DNA of 64,000 nt from Salvia splendens (lineage: Eukaryota > Streptophyta > Magnoliopsida > Lamiales > Lamiaceae), in assembly GCF_004379255.2 (NCBI RefSeq), contig NC_056034.1, forward strand, positions 38,112,887 through 38,176,886. Direction: 5' to 3'. Within the stretch, counting starts at the first letter, position 1, and every line of letters begins with the position of its first letter. This document shows, one piece after another, positions 51,175 through 64,000 of this stretch. The notes under the pieces were generated by a model. The model was not told the origin of the DNA and did not search any database. It saw only the letters and a program-made list of their open reading frames with translations. The position numbers and the translations under genes are program-made.

Positions 51175-54100
51175 TCATAATAGCTCAACCTCTTCATGAT
51201 CTCCATCGCCATCATCAACCTCATTATCTTCGTCCTCTTCAGGCGCATCAGGATCGATTCCCTAAAAACCAAGATTTTATTGAAATTACTCGTTAATGGC
51301 AATGACATCATATTCAAAGACTCAGCAGATATAATGCAGACCTTCATTTGCTTCTCCAAGCGGTCTAGTCCTTTTTTGGCATCTTCATTTTGGGGGTTTA
51401 TTCTGAAATGGATCGAAATTCAGCAGGTTGTATCATGCAATGTCACAAGTAGGGCGACGGCAGAGTGTTTACCTCAACGCGGCCTGATAATGTGAAAGGG
51501 CATCTTGTAGCATGTTTGTTGCTGCAAAGACTTGAGCGAGCTTGACATGCAAACAATCATCAGCCCAATCTTTCAAATAACGCTGCAACAGGGAGACCGC
51601 ATCTCCATTTCGACCTTCCATGACGTGGAGTTCAGCCAACGCTAGCGCGGCTCCAAGAAAACCTGGTTCAAGTCTGAGGGCTGATTCATAAAACTTCTTT
51701 GCCTGCAGAAAAATGTGCGTAATTATCTCTAATCAGGAAGGATACCAATTTAGGTATGATAATTAATTCAAAATTAGAGACAGGATCACTAATGGATTCA
51801 TAATGTACACAGCTCCATCAGCAAACAGAAAACTAAATATTAAACTCATTTGCTGTATGCACTAAGCAGATTACAAAGTTTCACGTGCGTGAGCCAGCAT
51901 AGGCATACCTTTTCTCTTCCGGTGACGTGACTAGCATGTACATCCCCAACTAGTTTCAGAGCCTTTCCAGACTGAGGCATAGCTTTCATTGCCTCTCTTG
52001 CTGCAAATAGAGCTTCTTTCACCTTTGAAACAGCGAGATATGAGCGAACTAAACCTGCAATATAACTCTAGAGCTTCATACTATGACCCCTTGCTAGCTA
52101 CATGATTTTCATCAACTGAAAACTATTCATACTAGTCATCTCAGAAAAACATCAGAATGTAATACATCAATTGTCTTAACATACCTTGATATGAGCGAAG
52201 ATCAGGCCTTAGTTCTTGAGCTCCTCTAAAGGCGATGACAGCTGCTTCTGGACGATTCAAAGACAAGAAAAGATTTCCCTAGATAATCTCAAATTGTTAG
52301 TTATACAAATCCAAATAAGAAAGAGACAATCTAGGAAATATGAAAATAAGATTGAAATACCTTCATTATATAACCAGCTACGTGCCTTTCATCAATCCGG
52401 ATGCTCTGTTTATGGTAAATAAATAACAATCACAAAATACTTCTAGCAATTTAATCAACTCAAAGACATGAAACTTAACCTTCTCAGCATATGTTAAAGC
52501 TCCTCTCTCATCCTTCTTTTCCCACAGAACAGCTAAGGCCACTAAAGCTTCGGGTTTTGTAGGATCGATGTTCAAGAGATCATGAACTAACTTATTTAAC
52601 TTGGAATTATCTGACTTAAGCTTCAGAAGCATAGCATACTCATCCATATAAGTCACAACGTATGGATCAATTGACAGGACCTGCAGAAGCCATTTGAATA
52701 TTTTACTGTGTTTAACAACAAAACTTTTTGCATGATTATCATAAGTAAGCTACTCACGTTTTCAAAATCCAGAATGGCTTCATCATTTTTTCCTATGACA
52801 GCTTTAACCTTCAGAGAGCAATTAACAAAAAGTGTCAGTGGTGTCACTACTCACAAGTCACAAGCTATAGCTGTCATGACAAAAAGAGTAATTGCATTCG
52901 CATAAAAAATTCATCCTAAAGGAAACTGGCCGACGAACTGAGACCGAAAGGCTAAAGCTTCTGCAAAGACCAGCATGCAACTGAGAACATACTTGAACTG
53001 TTAGGCCTCATTCCACAAACCTTGGCCATTTCGAGTAATATGTGGATGTTGTTAGGAAACCGTTGTAGCAGTTCCGCAAAAAGATCGAGCCCACCTGATA
53101 GCCATGGACAAGAAATAAGAATCAACTATGTTGTTTGTTCAATCGTGAACTTTCTGCAGAATATTCGAGTGAAGCGCCAACTGCCTTCCCAAGAACAAGC
53201 TGCCTCATACTACAAATTATAATATCAGTGTGGCACACACAGGCATTGCATTTTGAACAAGAAAAGAAGCAATTTTCATCTATAGATTCTTTCCAGGAGA
53301 TAAAAATATATACAGCCATAACCTGACCTTTGTAATCATTTGAAGCAATACAGCATTGGGCTTCAACATAGCGCTGCACCAAAAGTAGGGGAAACTCTAT
53401 TACAGTGCACAAAAGAACTTGGCAATATGATGTTCAATAAAAAGGCAAGCAAAAGAATGGTGGAAGAAAATTGTTACTAAAATCCATGGTTTAGTTAAAT
53501 AAGATCATCAAAAGATTAGAAGTTAACATCCGAATGTTGTACATGTAAATAGATCTACTCTTGAAACAACTTACTGGCAGCCATCGACTTGAATCAAAAT
53601 GATCAAAAGGAGGTCTTCCACTTCTACTCGGAGTCTGGGATGCAAAAACACAGTTGGAGGTACACATTTAGAATTTTCTCCTTAACAAGAAATATTTTTG
53701 AAATACCTAATGTAGCCTAAAACAATTAGTGGTCATAGAGCTTCTATGAGTATTAAGAAAAATCAATTTTAGTGTTATACTCCCTCTGTCCTATTAAAAA
53801 TGAAACGTTTCCTAAAAGGGAAATACCATCTTCTCTTTATTTTCTGCTCTATTACTTTATTCTCTCTTCATTAACTCACAAAACAACACTACATAAATAC
53901 ACGTGTCGAAAAGTAAATGTTTCATATTTAATGGGACAAAGGGAGTATAAATTATTGTACAAAATAAAGATGATAGAAGAGTTAAGAGAATTGCTTGACG
54001 ACACCGACCGAACAACATATATTTCTGAACATTGTAATACATCTAGCTTTAAAGAAGCAAGTATATGGATCTCAGAATAATTAATGAGTTGAATTCATGC

Positions 54101-56595
54101 TTATCAGGAATGGAGCCTTGACAGATAAAAAGCCTATGATGGCAAACCATCAGCTGGCTAGTTATAATGGATACTATACCCATATTTCCTTTAAGGCTTT
54201 GAATATAACAAAAATCAATGAGAAGGTTATATGAAATGAAAACCAAATAATTATCTGAGGAAAAGAGTAGTACTACTTAAGAGTGAGACCTAATCTAATA
54301 TGGGTAGCCTCAGATAAAAAATCTAACTGACAAAATGAGAAAGTTGTCTACCAAATGTCTGGTAAGCACCAATATACCCATTAAACTGGAAAGTACAGAA
54401 TCACAGAAACTGGGGATAATAATTAAAAGGAACCAGATTTACAACAAACCTGAGGAAACAAAGAAATAATATCCTTTGCAGAAACACCTAATTCGGCCAA
54501 AGCTATGATGGCCTCAAATATGTACGGACAATTCCTGTCAACATCAACAAGCAAGTTCATTGGTAGAGTTCTTCAAATTCTCTTCAATAATGATTTAAAA
54601 CAAGTGTAAGTTGTGTAACAATAAACAAGTTCAGCAGGTATACTACAAGTTCACATACACAAAGGGAAAGAGACGAGATTATTAACATTACATTGTTCAG
54701 CCAGAAAGGACAAACCCAAGTTGAAACCTTTAACATATCATCAAATGTGAAGTATGACATAAAAAGAAATGATGCACGTGGATCAATAATAATCTAAAGA
54801 CACTAGATGCATCAATTCTCAAAGGATTTTCAGAAAGAAATCTGTTGGTTGAGTGTCTTCCAAGAAGGTTAAACATCTCCACTGTAAACATTTTTTAGCA
54901 CTATATGAAGTAAGCCAAGAAGCTTGCGGATTGTACAAAACTACTATACCAAGGTAGCAAACCTCAAACACTCCTTAAAACAACCAATTGCAGCTCGAGT
55001 ATGCCTTGAATTCCGATAGAGCTTTGCCATCATAAGATTCATCTCCAGGTTTCTTGACTTGCTTGGGATTCCTTCCATCTGTTAATTCATATTAACTTTT
55101 GTCAAACTATCTTGCATGCTATAGTTTCATAATCCAAGGTACAAAAAGCACTAGGCTAGATTCAGTTGTAATGCATCATCGATACAAGAAACTGAGTAAG
55201 TACCTAGAACTTGTCAAAAAAAAATATAAACACCTTAAACATAACTAACTCGCAGCAAGAACAAACCTCAGCGAGAGCAGCTCTGTTATCACCGAGTGAG
55301 CTATGACACGTGGCAACCTTGAATTTCACCTGCAATGAGATTAAAAAAATGAAGCAGATAGTCCTTTTGGTTTTAGCAAAATGAAAATATCTGGAGAACT
55401 TATGAACTTAATTACCTCATTTTCGTTTATTGCTGAGGTGTTACTAGAATTTGGAGAAGAAGATCTATTAGAGGATGATAATGTGCTCCTGGTTGTTGGA
55501 GTCGTATTTGCACTTTGTTTTGGTAGTATTTTGTGGTACTGCAAAGCTTGTCTATATACTTGCTGTTGAAAGATTCATGAAACTTAGATGGAAATGGACC
55601 AACAGATAATACATAATAGCATATGCTAAGAAATAAAGAAGAAGAGCTTATAAGGTACAAACTACAAACCCAAATTTCGTTACAAGTTTTTGGCATTATA
55701 GATGATGCTAATTAAGTGGGAAGTCCAAGATGGTTGGTTCCCAAAAGATAATGTCACAAGTGCATATTTTTGGAGGATCAAAAGTGCACACTGACATCAA
55801 CTCTAAAGAATCAATATCCCCCAATGCATTACCAAATTACGTACTTAGAGGAACCAAACGACTAAATTGGGACTTGAAAGCTATCAATTGAAGTTAAGAA
55901 TCTATCATCACCCTATTGTCATCCAAAATATTTAGTCGGAGTCATGAAATAGTAACAACCAAACAGAGTACGTTCTTTAAATGTACTACTAACAACAAAG
56001 GGTTGCCACTTTTTACTTTACTATCAAAACGTCATCCAAATTAAAATTTTAAAAATGGGACTTGCATCTGTAGATTTTGGGAATTTTACAAATATAAAAA
56101 ACAAAAGCTAATCACAAATTTTGCATCAAATCATGATAATAGCGAGTAGGAATGGAGTAGGAGTGTTGGAGTAGGAGATCCTCTCCGTGATAATAGCAAG
56201 CTCAACATAATGTCATGGTCTTACAATTGCTCTACGAAACTCCTTTCCTCGAAAGAGCGAATCACCAAACAGAACCTGTCACCACACAGCCATTACCAAA
56301 ACAAATTCACCGCACTTGAAAAACAATAACAATCGCAAAGTACCAAGCTTTCAGCTTTAAGATGAGGGCTCGTCTCAGGATGTATCGATGTCGAAGATAC
56401 AGCAAAACAGCCCTAGTTCAAGCAAACAAAAATTATCATCTTCCGGTAATTAGTAAATAAAAAGTATAATAAGCGAGACCGCGAGCTCAAATTTATGGGA
56501 TTGATTCAAGGGAAGGCGATTTGTACCATAATTTGAGCAGAAGAGAAGAGGCCATGATCGAGAAGGGTGTGCAATTGGTCTTTGGGAACATCCAT
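51175..56595 (-). CDS. APC7: Anaphase-promoting complex subunit 7 (TPR protein)
   Basis: TPR scaffold subunit of the APC/C ubiquitin ligase, which controls mitotic cyclin turnover in the nucleus. Eighteen exons in order: 56595-56527, 56412-56344, 56275-56225, 55562-55416, 55329-55267, 55078-54963, 54534-54450, 53634-53575, 53373-53328, 53094-53021, 52808-52758, 52680-52480, 52405-52361, 52278-52185, 52054-51909, 51702-51473, 51402-51342, 51261-51175. They total 1,695 nt, 564 codons plus stop, in one frame. The N-terminus MDVPKDQLHTLLDHGLFSSA, the Ser/Thr-rich insert (TRSTLSSSNRSSSP), successive TPR motifs (for example WLP/RYVEAQCCIASNDYKG, KAVIGKNDEAILDFEN, KKFYESALRLEPGFLGAAL, DALSHYQAALRINPQNEDAK) and the acidic tail (PDAPEEDEDNEVDDGDGDHE) all match plant APC7. 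No lesion was seen. Intron 7 carries a Stowaway MITE. Confidence 0.95.
53780..53945. mobile_element. Stowaway MITE in APC7 intron 7
   Basis: Ends CTCCCTCTGTCCTATTAAA and the inverted TTTAATGGGACAAAGGGAG are flanked by TA (53778-53779 and 53946-53947). 166 bp, with a palindromic interior (AAACGTTTC... / ...AAATGTTTC). A canonical Stowaway. Confidence 0.9.
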
Positions 56596-56902
56596 CGAAG
56601 AGTTGGAGTACTGTGTGAAGTGGCTGCTGTGAGCAATGAGTGAAGGAAGCGCTCTTCTTATTTGAAATCGGTTTTCAACCAAAATTTTGCTATAAAATCA
56701 TTTGCACTACTTATTTTAGACCAAAAATCACTTTTGATAGTTTTTTAAAATTCTTTACTTTCAAATTTCAATACAAGGAGTATGGATACAGTGTGCAAAT
56801 AAAAATATTCTCACAAGGACTAAAATGTGTAAACTAAAATTAGAAAGCAACTTAAATGCAAATATTTGAAAGTAAGAAGATAAGAGTACTCACCTCACCT
56901 CC
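56596..56902. promoter_or_regulatory. Bidirectional spacer between APC7 and OBGC
   Basis: The two start codons face outward across 307 bp, so both promoters and 5' UTRs must overlap or share this AT-rich interval. No TATA box is clearly placed for either gene. Confidence 0.6.
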
Positions 56903-59900
56903 ATGGCTCCATGTTATCGTCTCTCAAAACCTGCTAGTTTATCATATTCATTTCATAGAGCGAAGTTCTATAGGAGTACTTTTTTTTTTCTTATTTTGAT
57001 GGCGTTTTCCGCTGTATTTTCGGGAACTGTTATGCAATTCAAACCATTATCAGCATCTCGGCGCGAAACCAATTCAAGTGGACAACGTGTCTCTACAAAA
57101 ATCACGAAGGCCCGAAAGCAAAAATCTCGGAATTTCAGGCCGCCGCCAAATCCGCCCCAATCCGCCGGGGAAGGCGGAGAAGCTACGACATTCACCCGCC
57201 TACCTCCCAAAGACGACTTCGGTTTCGATGATTTAGCTTCACACTCGGTAAGTCAAGTAGTCAAGCTCGCTGATATAAAATTCCCAGCTATTAAAACCAA
57301 GAAAATTGATCCAAGCCATGGAGAAAAAAGAGGTTTTGCTCCAAAAATTGGCGTCACTGAGGAAGAATTGAGTCTTGATCATGAGGTGGATGATGGATTT
57401 GATGATGAGGATGAAGGAATTGTTAAGAAAGTGGGATATGACTATGGAAGATACGAACTTTATGAGGTGGGATCGGGTAATGATGACGATGATGATGATG
57501 ATGATGATGGTGATTTTTATGGGGATGAAGGGTTTATGGTGTCCGGTGATGAGGATGAAGAGGAAGAGGGGGTTAAAGAGAAAGAGAAAGGGGTGCCAGC
57601 AGTGATGAGATGCTTCGATAGGGCAAAGATATTTGTGAAAGCAGGAGATGGTGGGAATGGGGTGGTGGCTTTTAGGAGGGAAAAGTTTGTGCCGCTAGGG
57701 GGGCCGTCTGGTGGGGATGGTGGGAGGGGAGGGAATGTGTACATGGAAGTGGATGGGACTATGAATTCACTGCTGCCGTTTAGGAAGAGTGTGCATTTCC
57801 GGGCGGGGAGGGGCAGCCATGGGCAGGGGCAGCAGAAGAGTGGTGCAAAGGGCGAGGATTTGGTGGTCAAGGTGCCCCCAGGGACTGTTGTGAGAGAGAG
57901 TGGTGGGGATGTGCTCTTTGAGCTGCTGCATCCAGGGCAGCGGGCGTTGCTTATGCCTGGAGGGAGAGGTGGGAGGGGCAATGCCTCATTTAAGACAGGG
58001 ATGAATAAGGCGCCCAAGATTGCAGAGAATGGGGAAGAAGGACCTGAAATGTAGGTGCCTTTGGTTGCTTGTGTTTTGCTTTTTGATGTGTATATATGCT
58101 TTGTCTTCTATGTTATGTTATTTGTAACTGTTCATCTTGTTGCTGTTTTTACTCTCTGTGCTAGTATTTGGTTAGTGGGATTATAAGCATCTTGATGTAG
58201 GGAGAACATGAACTGAATTGCTTTCTTTGAGTTGGTATATAATTTATGCAATGATTTAGTTCCATTTGTATATCGCCTTAAGATGTCGTTAGTGGATAAA
58301 ACTAGCTATCAGAACTCTCATAGATGGTATCCTTTTTCAAGCAGCTCATACTGGAACATGCCTTTTTCTCTTTAACATCTGGTTAACACGCATTGTGTCA
58401 TGAAGAGTCATGACCCTTTTTTGTTGATTTCTGAATATTTCTTGGTTTTGGCATGGTGTTTCTAGTGTCATAGCCGCTGATTTTTTTGTAACCGGTACAT
58501 TAGTATTAGTCCAATATTCTGAAAGTGTCTGTTGACCAGGTGGCTCGAGTTGGAGCTGAAATTGGTTGCAGATGTTGGGATTGTCGGAGCTCCAAATGCT
58601 GGGAAAAGCACGTTTCTCAGTGTCATCAGTGCTGCCCAACCAGCCATTGCTAATTACCCCTTCACAACTTTGCTTCCTAATCTTGGTGTTGTTTCATTTG
58701 ACTATGATGCTACAATGGTAGTTGCAGATTTGCCAGGACTACTAGAAGGAGCTCATCGAGGTTTTGGGTTAGGGCATGAATTCCTTCGGCACACTGAGAG
58801 ATGTTCGGTTCTGGTAAATTACCTGACTGCTTTTGTTATGATGATAAAGATTTAATCATTTTTATATGATGATGCTTGTTTGATATATCTTATAATGTGA
58901 GTATTTTAGTTTAGTTGCAATCTTGTGATTTCTCTTTGTTTTGTAACTTCAAAGTATATCATTATAATTTCATTGTGGCTGCCAATTCTGTGCTTTTACA
59001 TTTAAGTGCATTATTCTAGAACTAATTAGAAACTTCCAAACCGGGGAGTTAGGTACATATAGTAGACGGCTCATCAGATCAGCCTGAATACGAGTTCGAT
59101 GCAGTCCGCCTTGAGCTGGAGATGTTCAGCCCTGAGCTGGCTGAAAAGCCTTACTTAGTAGTCTATAACAAAATGGACCTACCAGAAACATCTGAAAACT
59201 GGCCATCATTCAGAGATGCTCTACGAGCACGTGGATTCGATCCCTTTTGCATGAGCGCAGTTACTAGAAACGGGACCAAGGAAGTCATGAATGCTGCATA
59301 TGAGCTTGTACAGAAGAATGCAGCAGATACAGATGGTGAGCAACTGTTCACAATCTCGTTTTACTGTTTGCCAACGTCCTTTGGCCAGTGATGAAGTAAT
59401 ATGATAACCTTAACCTTTGTGTGTTCATTTTGTTGCAGGTTATGAGGGTCCGATTGATTTGAATTACGTTGCTGACAAGATGCAGAAGGAGCGGGCAGCT
59501 CCTCTAGACGAGTTCGAGATTATGCACGATAGCAGCACCAGTTCGTGGCACGTGGAAGGAGCGGGCTTGCAGCGTTTTGTCCAAATGACCAACTGGAGGT
59601 ATACAGATCAAGCCTTTCGTTCTCTTCGTGTGGTTGTAGCAGCACGCCTTGCCTGTGCTTTAGCTTTGCCCCTATTACATTCATGTTTACGTCTTCCATG
59701 TCTCTGGAACAGGTATAACGACTCTGATCGGAGGTTCCAACATGTTATGGAGGCATGCGGTGTCAATAAATCCCTCAAGAAACGAGGCGTGAAGGAGGGC
59801 GATACAGTTGTCGTTGGAGGGGTACGATCAAGTATTTTGGTTTATTTAACTTGCAACATAATCCTTAATAAACCCATGATTTCAGATTTGAGAACAAAAT

Positions 59901-60086
59901 ATTTTACTTAGCTATAATGATCTGAAATGGGAATACTGAACATAACTTGTTGCATATTGGCATCTATTTTCTGATGGATCTTTTTTAAGCTTTCATCTTG
60001 ATTCCTTCTAGATGGAGCTTGTATGGTACGATAGTGCAGACTCCGGCCACACAAGTAGGCGGAGGACAGCAGAATCAGATGAATGA
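56903..60086 (+). CDS. OBGC: Chloroplast Obg-type GTPase
   Basis: GTPase needed for plastid ribosome biogenesis and chloroplast development. Exons 56903-58050, 58540-58813, 59053-59335, 59439-59598, 59713-59821, 60012-60086 total 2,049 nt, 682 codons plus stop. The N-terminus is Ser/Arg-rich, as expected of a transit peptide. An alternative in-frame Met lies at 56999 (MAFSAVFSG), but the first Met is kept. A long acidic linker with nine consecutive Asp (about 57481-57510) precedes the Obg fold, which is glycine-rich ([27 protein letters not shown]). The G domain has G1 [10 protein letters not shown]3 [13 protein letters not shown]4 NKMD and SAV near G5. The C-terminal OCT-like domain contains [18 protein letters not shown]. 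These match plant OBGC closely. Another exon in the 3' UTR is possible. Confidence 0.95.
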
Positions 60087-61391
60087 ATTCGACTCAGATC
60101 ATCATCTGTCAAGGTTAAATTATCACCACCTGATAAGAATATTGTGAGGTATGACTACAATTATTTCATTTGTTTTCAATATTAATAACTGAAATGGATG
60201 TACCTCCAAATTTCATTTTCTTATTTTCACTGCAAACATATTAACAAAAGATGATCATATTTCATATGCTATACATTGTACTTTATTAAGCATTAGTCGT
60301 CCTATTTTGTTATAACTTTTGCCCTATGAAGATGTCTTGCATTTCTGCAGAGCACGAACGCAGATCTTAAACTACTTAAGCATTGGTGTGTCCACTGCTC
60401 GGAGCATGGATTCGATGATCAGCCCCAAATCCTCTACTCTCTTTCCCCTGGTCTTTGCATTCCTATACAGTCATCTTGTTGGATGGAAGTGTGCATCTTC
60501 TCTGCAAATTTGTGCACTTCCACGTGCTCTCTCACGGAGGTGCTCACGAAAGCTTCTCAACCCCGGCTTCACTGTTACTATGTATAGATGATACTGAGTT
60601 TATAAATCTTTACATTCTTTTTTTCTTTCTTTCTTTAAATTATCGTCCAAATTTTGAGATGATTTGTAGGTAATTGTTTGAGAAAGGTAAGCCAATCTTT
60701 TTCATGAGCTGATACTCTTCTTTCTTTGCCTTTTGCTTATTATACTTCTTTTACTGGATAATTAGTTAGGAACTTAGGATTCATCTCAAACATGCCATAT
60801 TCTTTTTGGTAAAAGTTAGCAGATTCTCCAATTTAACATAAAAATCATCTAAAAATTTCACTGAAATTATAATCTGTACTGGGAAACCAGATACAAATAA
60901 ATTTAACTGTCACACATAGTGGGATTGGACTATGTTAACTAATGGCCCAATAAAACTGGGTCAATAGCTATGCTAAGAGAGTTAAAACACATGAATGTGG
61001 TAACTAAGTTTTATTTACCCAACTATTATTTACCCAACTACTCAAATCAGAACTTATTTACCCAACTATTATTTACCCAACTACTCAAATCATAACTGAA
61101 TCGATAAATTTAATAGAATCTATTAAAGTAACAAAATCTATAGGGAGGAAATCTGAGAGTTGTACCTTAACTTAACACATGCAATCTTTGACTGTGTCCC
61201 ACACTCAAGATTCACTTATAGTGTTACTAGTAACCCTTCATTTTCACTCTCCATCAATACCTATCAAATCGATTTTACTATTAATATTATGGAAGTAAAT
61301 TGGACTAACCATTTATATTTTTTTATCTTGTTAATTATGTTAGAGATTGATGTTTAATTTTTCGATTCTCAATTTACTTATTTTTTTCTTA
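60087..61391. other. Spacer downstream of OBGC
   Basis: Contains the OBGC 3' UTR and AT-rich DNA. ACCCAACTATTATTT-type words repeat near 61015-61085. An 80-90-codon frame at 60319-60591 has no recognisable motif and is not called. Confidence 0.55.
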
Positions 61392-61647
61392 TACCATCTC
61401 CAACCATACTCCAAAAATGAGTTTTGGTGTAGAAATCTTCTCCAACCATACACCAAACTCAAACTCATTTTTGGTGTTTTTTTATAACAATATCAAATAT
61501 GGTGTTATTGTAAAAATTTTATGAGACAAAAACTCAAAAATGATGTAAATTTTGAATTTGGTGTAAATGGTTGAAGTAAAACTACTTTTTAATGTGTCGC
61601 ATACTCAAAAATGGATTTGAGTTTGGTGTAAATTGTTGGAGATGGTC
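61392..61647. mobile_element. Tourist-like (PIF/Harbinger) MITE
   Basis: Ends TACCATCTCCAACCATA and the inverted GACCATCTCCAACAATT, with TTA on both sides (61389-61391 and 61648-61650), fit a PIF/Harbinger 3-bp target. 256 bp; CAAAAATGAGTTTGGTGTA-like words recur in both orientations. Confidence 0.75.
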
Positions 61648-63375
61648 TTAATACCAACTGTGAACTGAGGTGACATTCTCAGTTGTTTGTGACCGAAGTT
61701 ATTTTCGCACATTTTTTTCTCTTTAAGGACTAGGATCTACAATCAATTTTAGCATCAACAAAAATATAAATAAATTTAAAATGACTAACCGCGTACCGTA
61801 CCATATTCATCGTGGTAATTATGATTTGTTAAAATCACTTAAATCTTATCCCGCATCGACTTGATAATTATCATGATTCTTTGATATGGGAAGAGGAATT
61901 TGGTCACATAATAGTATAATACAGCTTCGTGTTTCCTTTGAATAGCCATGTGTAAAATTTATCAGGTTAGATAAAAAAAAATCAATTTTAATAGTAGGAG
62001 ATGCATCATGCAAATTAATTATCATGCAGTCAAACTCCACCAAGTTAGTTTCTATTGATTCAAATACTATTATTTTATCATAAAAATAAAATTAACAATA
62101 AGGTAAAATCAAATTTAACAATGATAAGTATGCGAAACAAGGATTTGACAGTCAAGGAAAATGATAGCAATTTTAGGCATGCTCACTCTCTCTCTCTCTC
62201 TCTTCTAAATCTGAGGTTTGAATTTGTCGACTTTTTCATTTCCTGATTGGTATTTTTGAGACGCAGACATGTTGTCAAATAGTAGTAACAAAGCTAAAAA
62301 ATAAATAAATTGAGAATGATTATAAGCAAGTTGATGACAATAATCGTTATCACTAAATCACTTTAATCACACTTCTTGATTTTGTCCTAAACCGACAATC
62401 ATTTCAAAATGTTGATTCAACCTCGAATCATCATCACAATTATCCTCAATTTTAGTTTGTCCAATTATATTTATAATTATAAAATTGTCCGTCTAACAGA
62501 TTAGACCAATCAATGCATGCTCATAATTATATCATTTCGATGTGATGTATAATTACAGCATTCTAGGGTTAGTCCCCATTCAAAATAAAGTAAAACATAA
62601 ATCAATTTTTTCAAATTTTTAAGTGATAAAGTTGGAACAGTTTTTGGATTTCAAAATGTTATGCATATTCAAGTTCAATAAGTTTAACAAATATTCTGGA
62701 TCCTATTTGATTGAGATTCGAACGAATAACTCTTCAATTTGTTAAGAGTGGGCCTTGGAATATGACACAAGTTGTAACAAAAGAAAAAGTTAAGTTTTAA
62801 GTAACTTATTATATTTTTATGAGTAGAGAAATTATCTTACTTTATTTTCTTTTATATTAATTAATGACCTAAAGGTGAACTATGCTTGAATTTTTTTTAA
62901 TGAGTATGTAAATTACAAGGTATAAAAAATGTGTCAAAAATATATAATTAAGGAATGTGTCTTTTTTAAAACGGTCCCATTAGAATTTAGGATGATAATT
63001 TTTTAGTGTTATAATTATCATTAATTTTAGTCTTTCGGATCTCATGATAGGCGGCCAAGATCAATTTTGATACTACGTCAACTCAGCGTAAATATGTCCA
63101 CAAGGGTATTATTGGAAAATGAGTTTTATTAGCTATAACTAACAACTATATTGATTTATATAAGTTTTTCACAAAACATACTACTCCACTTCAAATAAAA
63201 GTTTATAAGGTCGGAATTCAATAAAATCTCAATTGTATAGGTTCGGATAGTAAAATTTTATTTGAATTTCTTATATATTTCGATAATCTGCTCGACATCA
63301 ACATATAATATATAATAAAATGTCACTATAATTCATGTACATCGTCAATATAATTGGATTGACATACACATGTCA
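61648..63375. other. AT-rich spacer with a (CT)n tract
   Basis: No gene recognised. A short CT microsatellite lies at 62185-62204. Confidence 0.6.
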
Positions 63376-63378
63376 TTA

Positions 63379-64000
63379 GAGCATCTGCATCGGTGCTCTC
63401 TGCGGAGGACGGCGTCCGTGCCGCGGGAGCGACAACCCCTGTCCGCTGCTGTGCTCTTGTCGCTGGCACGGCGCTGCTCGATGCATCGAGCACGTCCATG
63501 CCGCTGAGCAGGCGACGTGGCGCGTTTCTATTCGCCAATGGATTAGCCGTTGGATTTTCTTTTTTTAATAAAAATAATACCAAAAAAAATTCGGATTCCC
63601 AAAAATATATCCTTTTTATTACTGTTTTTTTGAATTTTTTTTATTTTTTTAAAAAAAAATTAATCCGAAAATCATCTATAAATACACACATTCATTATCC
63701 ATTTTTCACATCAAATTATATCTCATTCATATTTTTTTCATACAACTCATCTACATCTTCTTCTCTCAAATAAACTATCTCTAAAAATTCAAAAATGGAT
63801 TTCAACGATATCATTGCGGAAGCGGAACGCGAAGAACAAGAATATTATGAACAATATCGTGCCGCCTATGAAGCCTATGTCGCCGCCGCTACCCCCGCCC
63901 CTCCTCCTCGACCAACTAGATCAAATCGCCGCTACATCCCTCGTGACCGGGAGGGAGCCCACGAAAGGCTCGTTGGCGACTATTTTTCCGACCAGCCACG
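63379..64000 (+). mobile_element. Left end of a PIF/Harbinger element, cut by the window edge
   Basis: Begins GAGCATCTGCATCGGTGCTC immediately after TTA (63376-63378), the PIF-type target. The GAGCATNNGCA tip matches the ends of the array at 13-18.8 kb. A GC-rich leader of about 170 bp precedes an AT-rich 5' UTR and the transposase start at 63795. Confidence 0.75.
63795..64000 (+). CDS. PIF/Harbinger transposase (nuclease), 5' end only
   Basis: 68 codons are visible before the window ends. MDFNDIIAEAEREEQEYYEQ and an Ala/Pro-rich stretch are followed by RRYIPRDREGAHERLVGDYF, the conserved segment just before the N-terminal helices of plant HARBI1-like transposases. The DDE catalytic domain would lie beyond the edge. 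Plus strand, single Met start 416 bp inside the element. Confidence 0.75.
   Translation, partial: MDFNDIIAEAEREEQEYYEQYRAAYEAYVAAATPAPPPRPTRSNRRYIPRDREGAHERLVGDYFSDQP

Noticed and set aside
57517..58017. Minus-strand Ser/Pro-rich 166-codon frame
   Set aside because: Antisense shadow of the Gly-rich Obg fold in OBGC exon 1.
60319..60673. Small gene downstream of OBGC
   Set aside because: Two overlapping frames of 70-90 codons without motifs, probably part of the OBGC 3' UTR or spacer.

Overview
The window is nuclear DNA of a flowering plant, most likely a eudicot. It has intron-rich genes with GT..AG splice sites, plant-specific families (PBL27-type receptor-like cytoplasmic kinase, CC-type glutaredoxins, chloroplast Obg GTPase), AT-rich spacers, and abundant MITEs, Mutator-like and PIF/Harbinger-like elements. 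I cannot fix the genus from sequence alone. All exon models are read by eye from splice sites, reading frame and family knowledge.

Left end (1-11,200): the 3' two thirds of an ISWI chromatin-remodelling ATPase (+), cut by the window edge, converges on a complete PBL27-like kinase gene (-). From 11,800 to 18,830 is mobile DNA: a Stowaway-type MITE, a second MITE, then a head-to-tail array of one truncated and three complete PIF/Harbinger-like elements separated by single TAA trinucleotides. Each carries a Myb/SANT-like ORF and none carries a transposase. From 18,830 to 28,300 is AT-rich spacer holding a complete 2.6 kb non-autonomous LTR retroelement with 5-bp target duplications. Its interior includes a piece of a host MTR4-type RNA helicase.

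28,346-33,249: two CC-type glutaredoxin paralogues in the same orientation, the first intact, the second broken by a deletion. They share TATA placement and conserved upstream blocks.

33,350-49,910: a block of terminal-inverted-repeat elements. Four of them abut one another through (TA)n tracts and share terminal motifs. The largest, 37,753-48,702, is an 11-kb Mutator-like element laid out like MuDR: two convergent genes, each starting about 350 bp inside a terminus. One is a FAR1/MULE transposase, the other a ULP1-like cysteine protease. Each has a single in-frame stop. A 22-bp minisatellite family fills introns of both genes, mostly in the sense orientation of the host gene.

51,175-60,086: two complete housekeeping genes, divergent across a 307-bp spacer: APC7 (anaphase-promoting complex subunit, -, 18 exons) and OBGC (chloroplast Obg GTPase, +, 6 exons). 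The last 4 kb is spacer with a Tourist-like MITE, and at the right edge begins another PIF/Harbinger element with the 5' end of its transposase gene.
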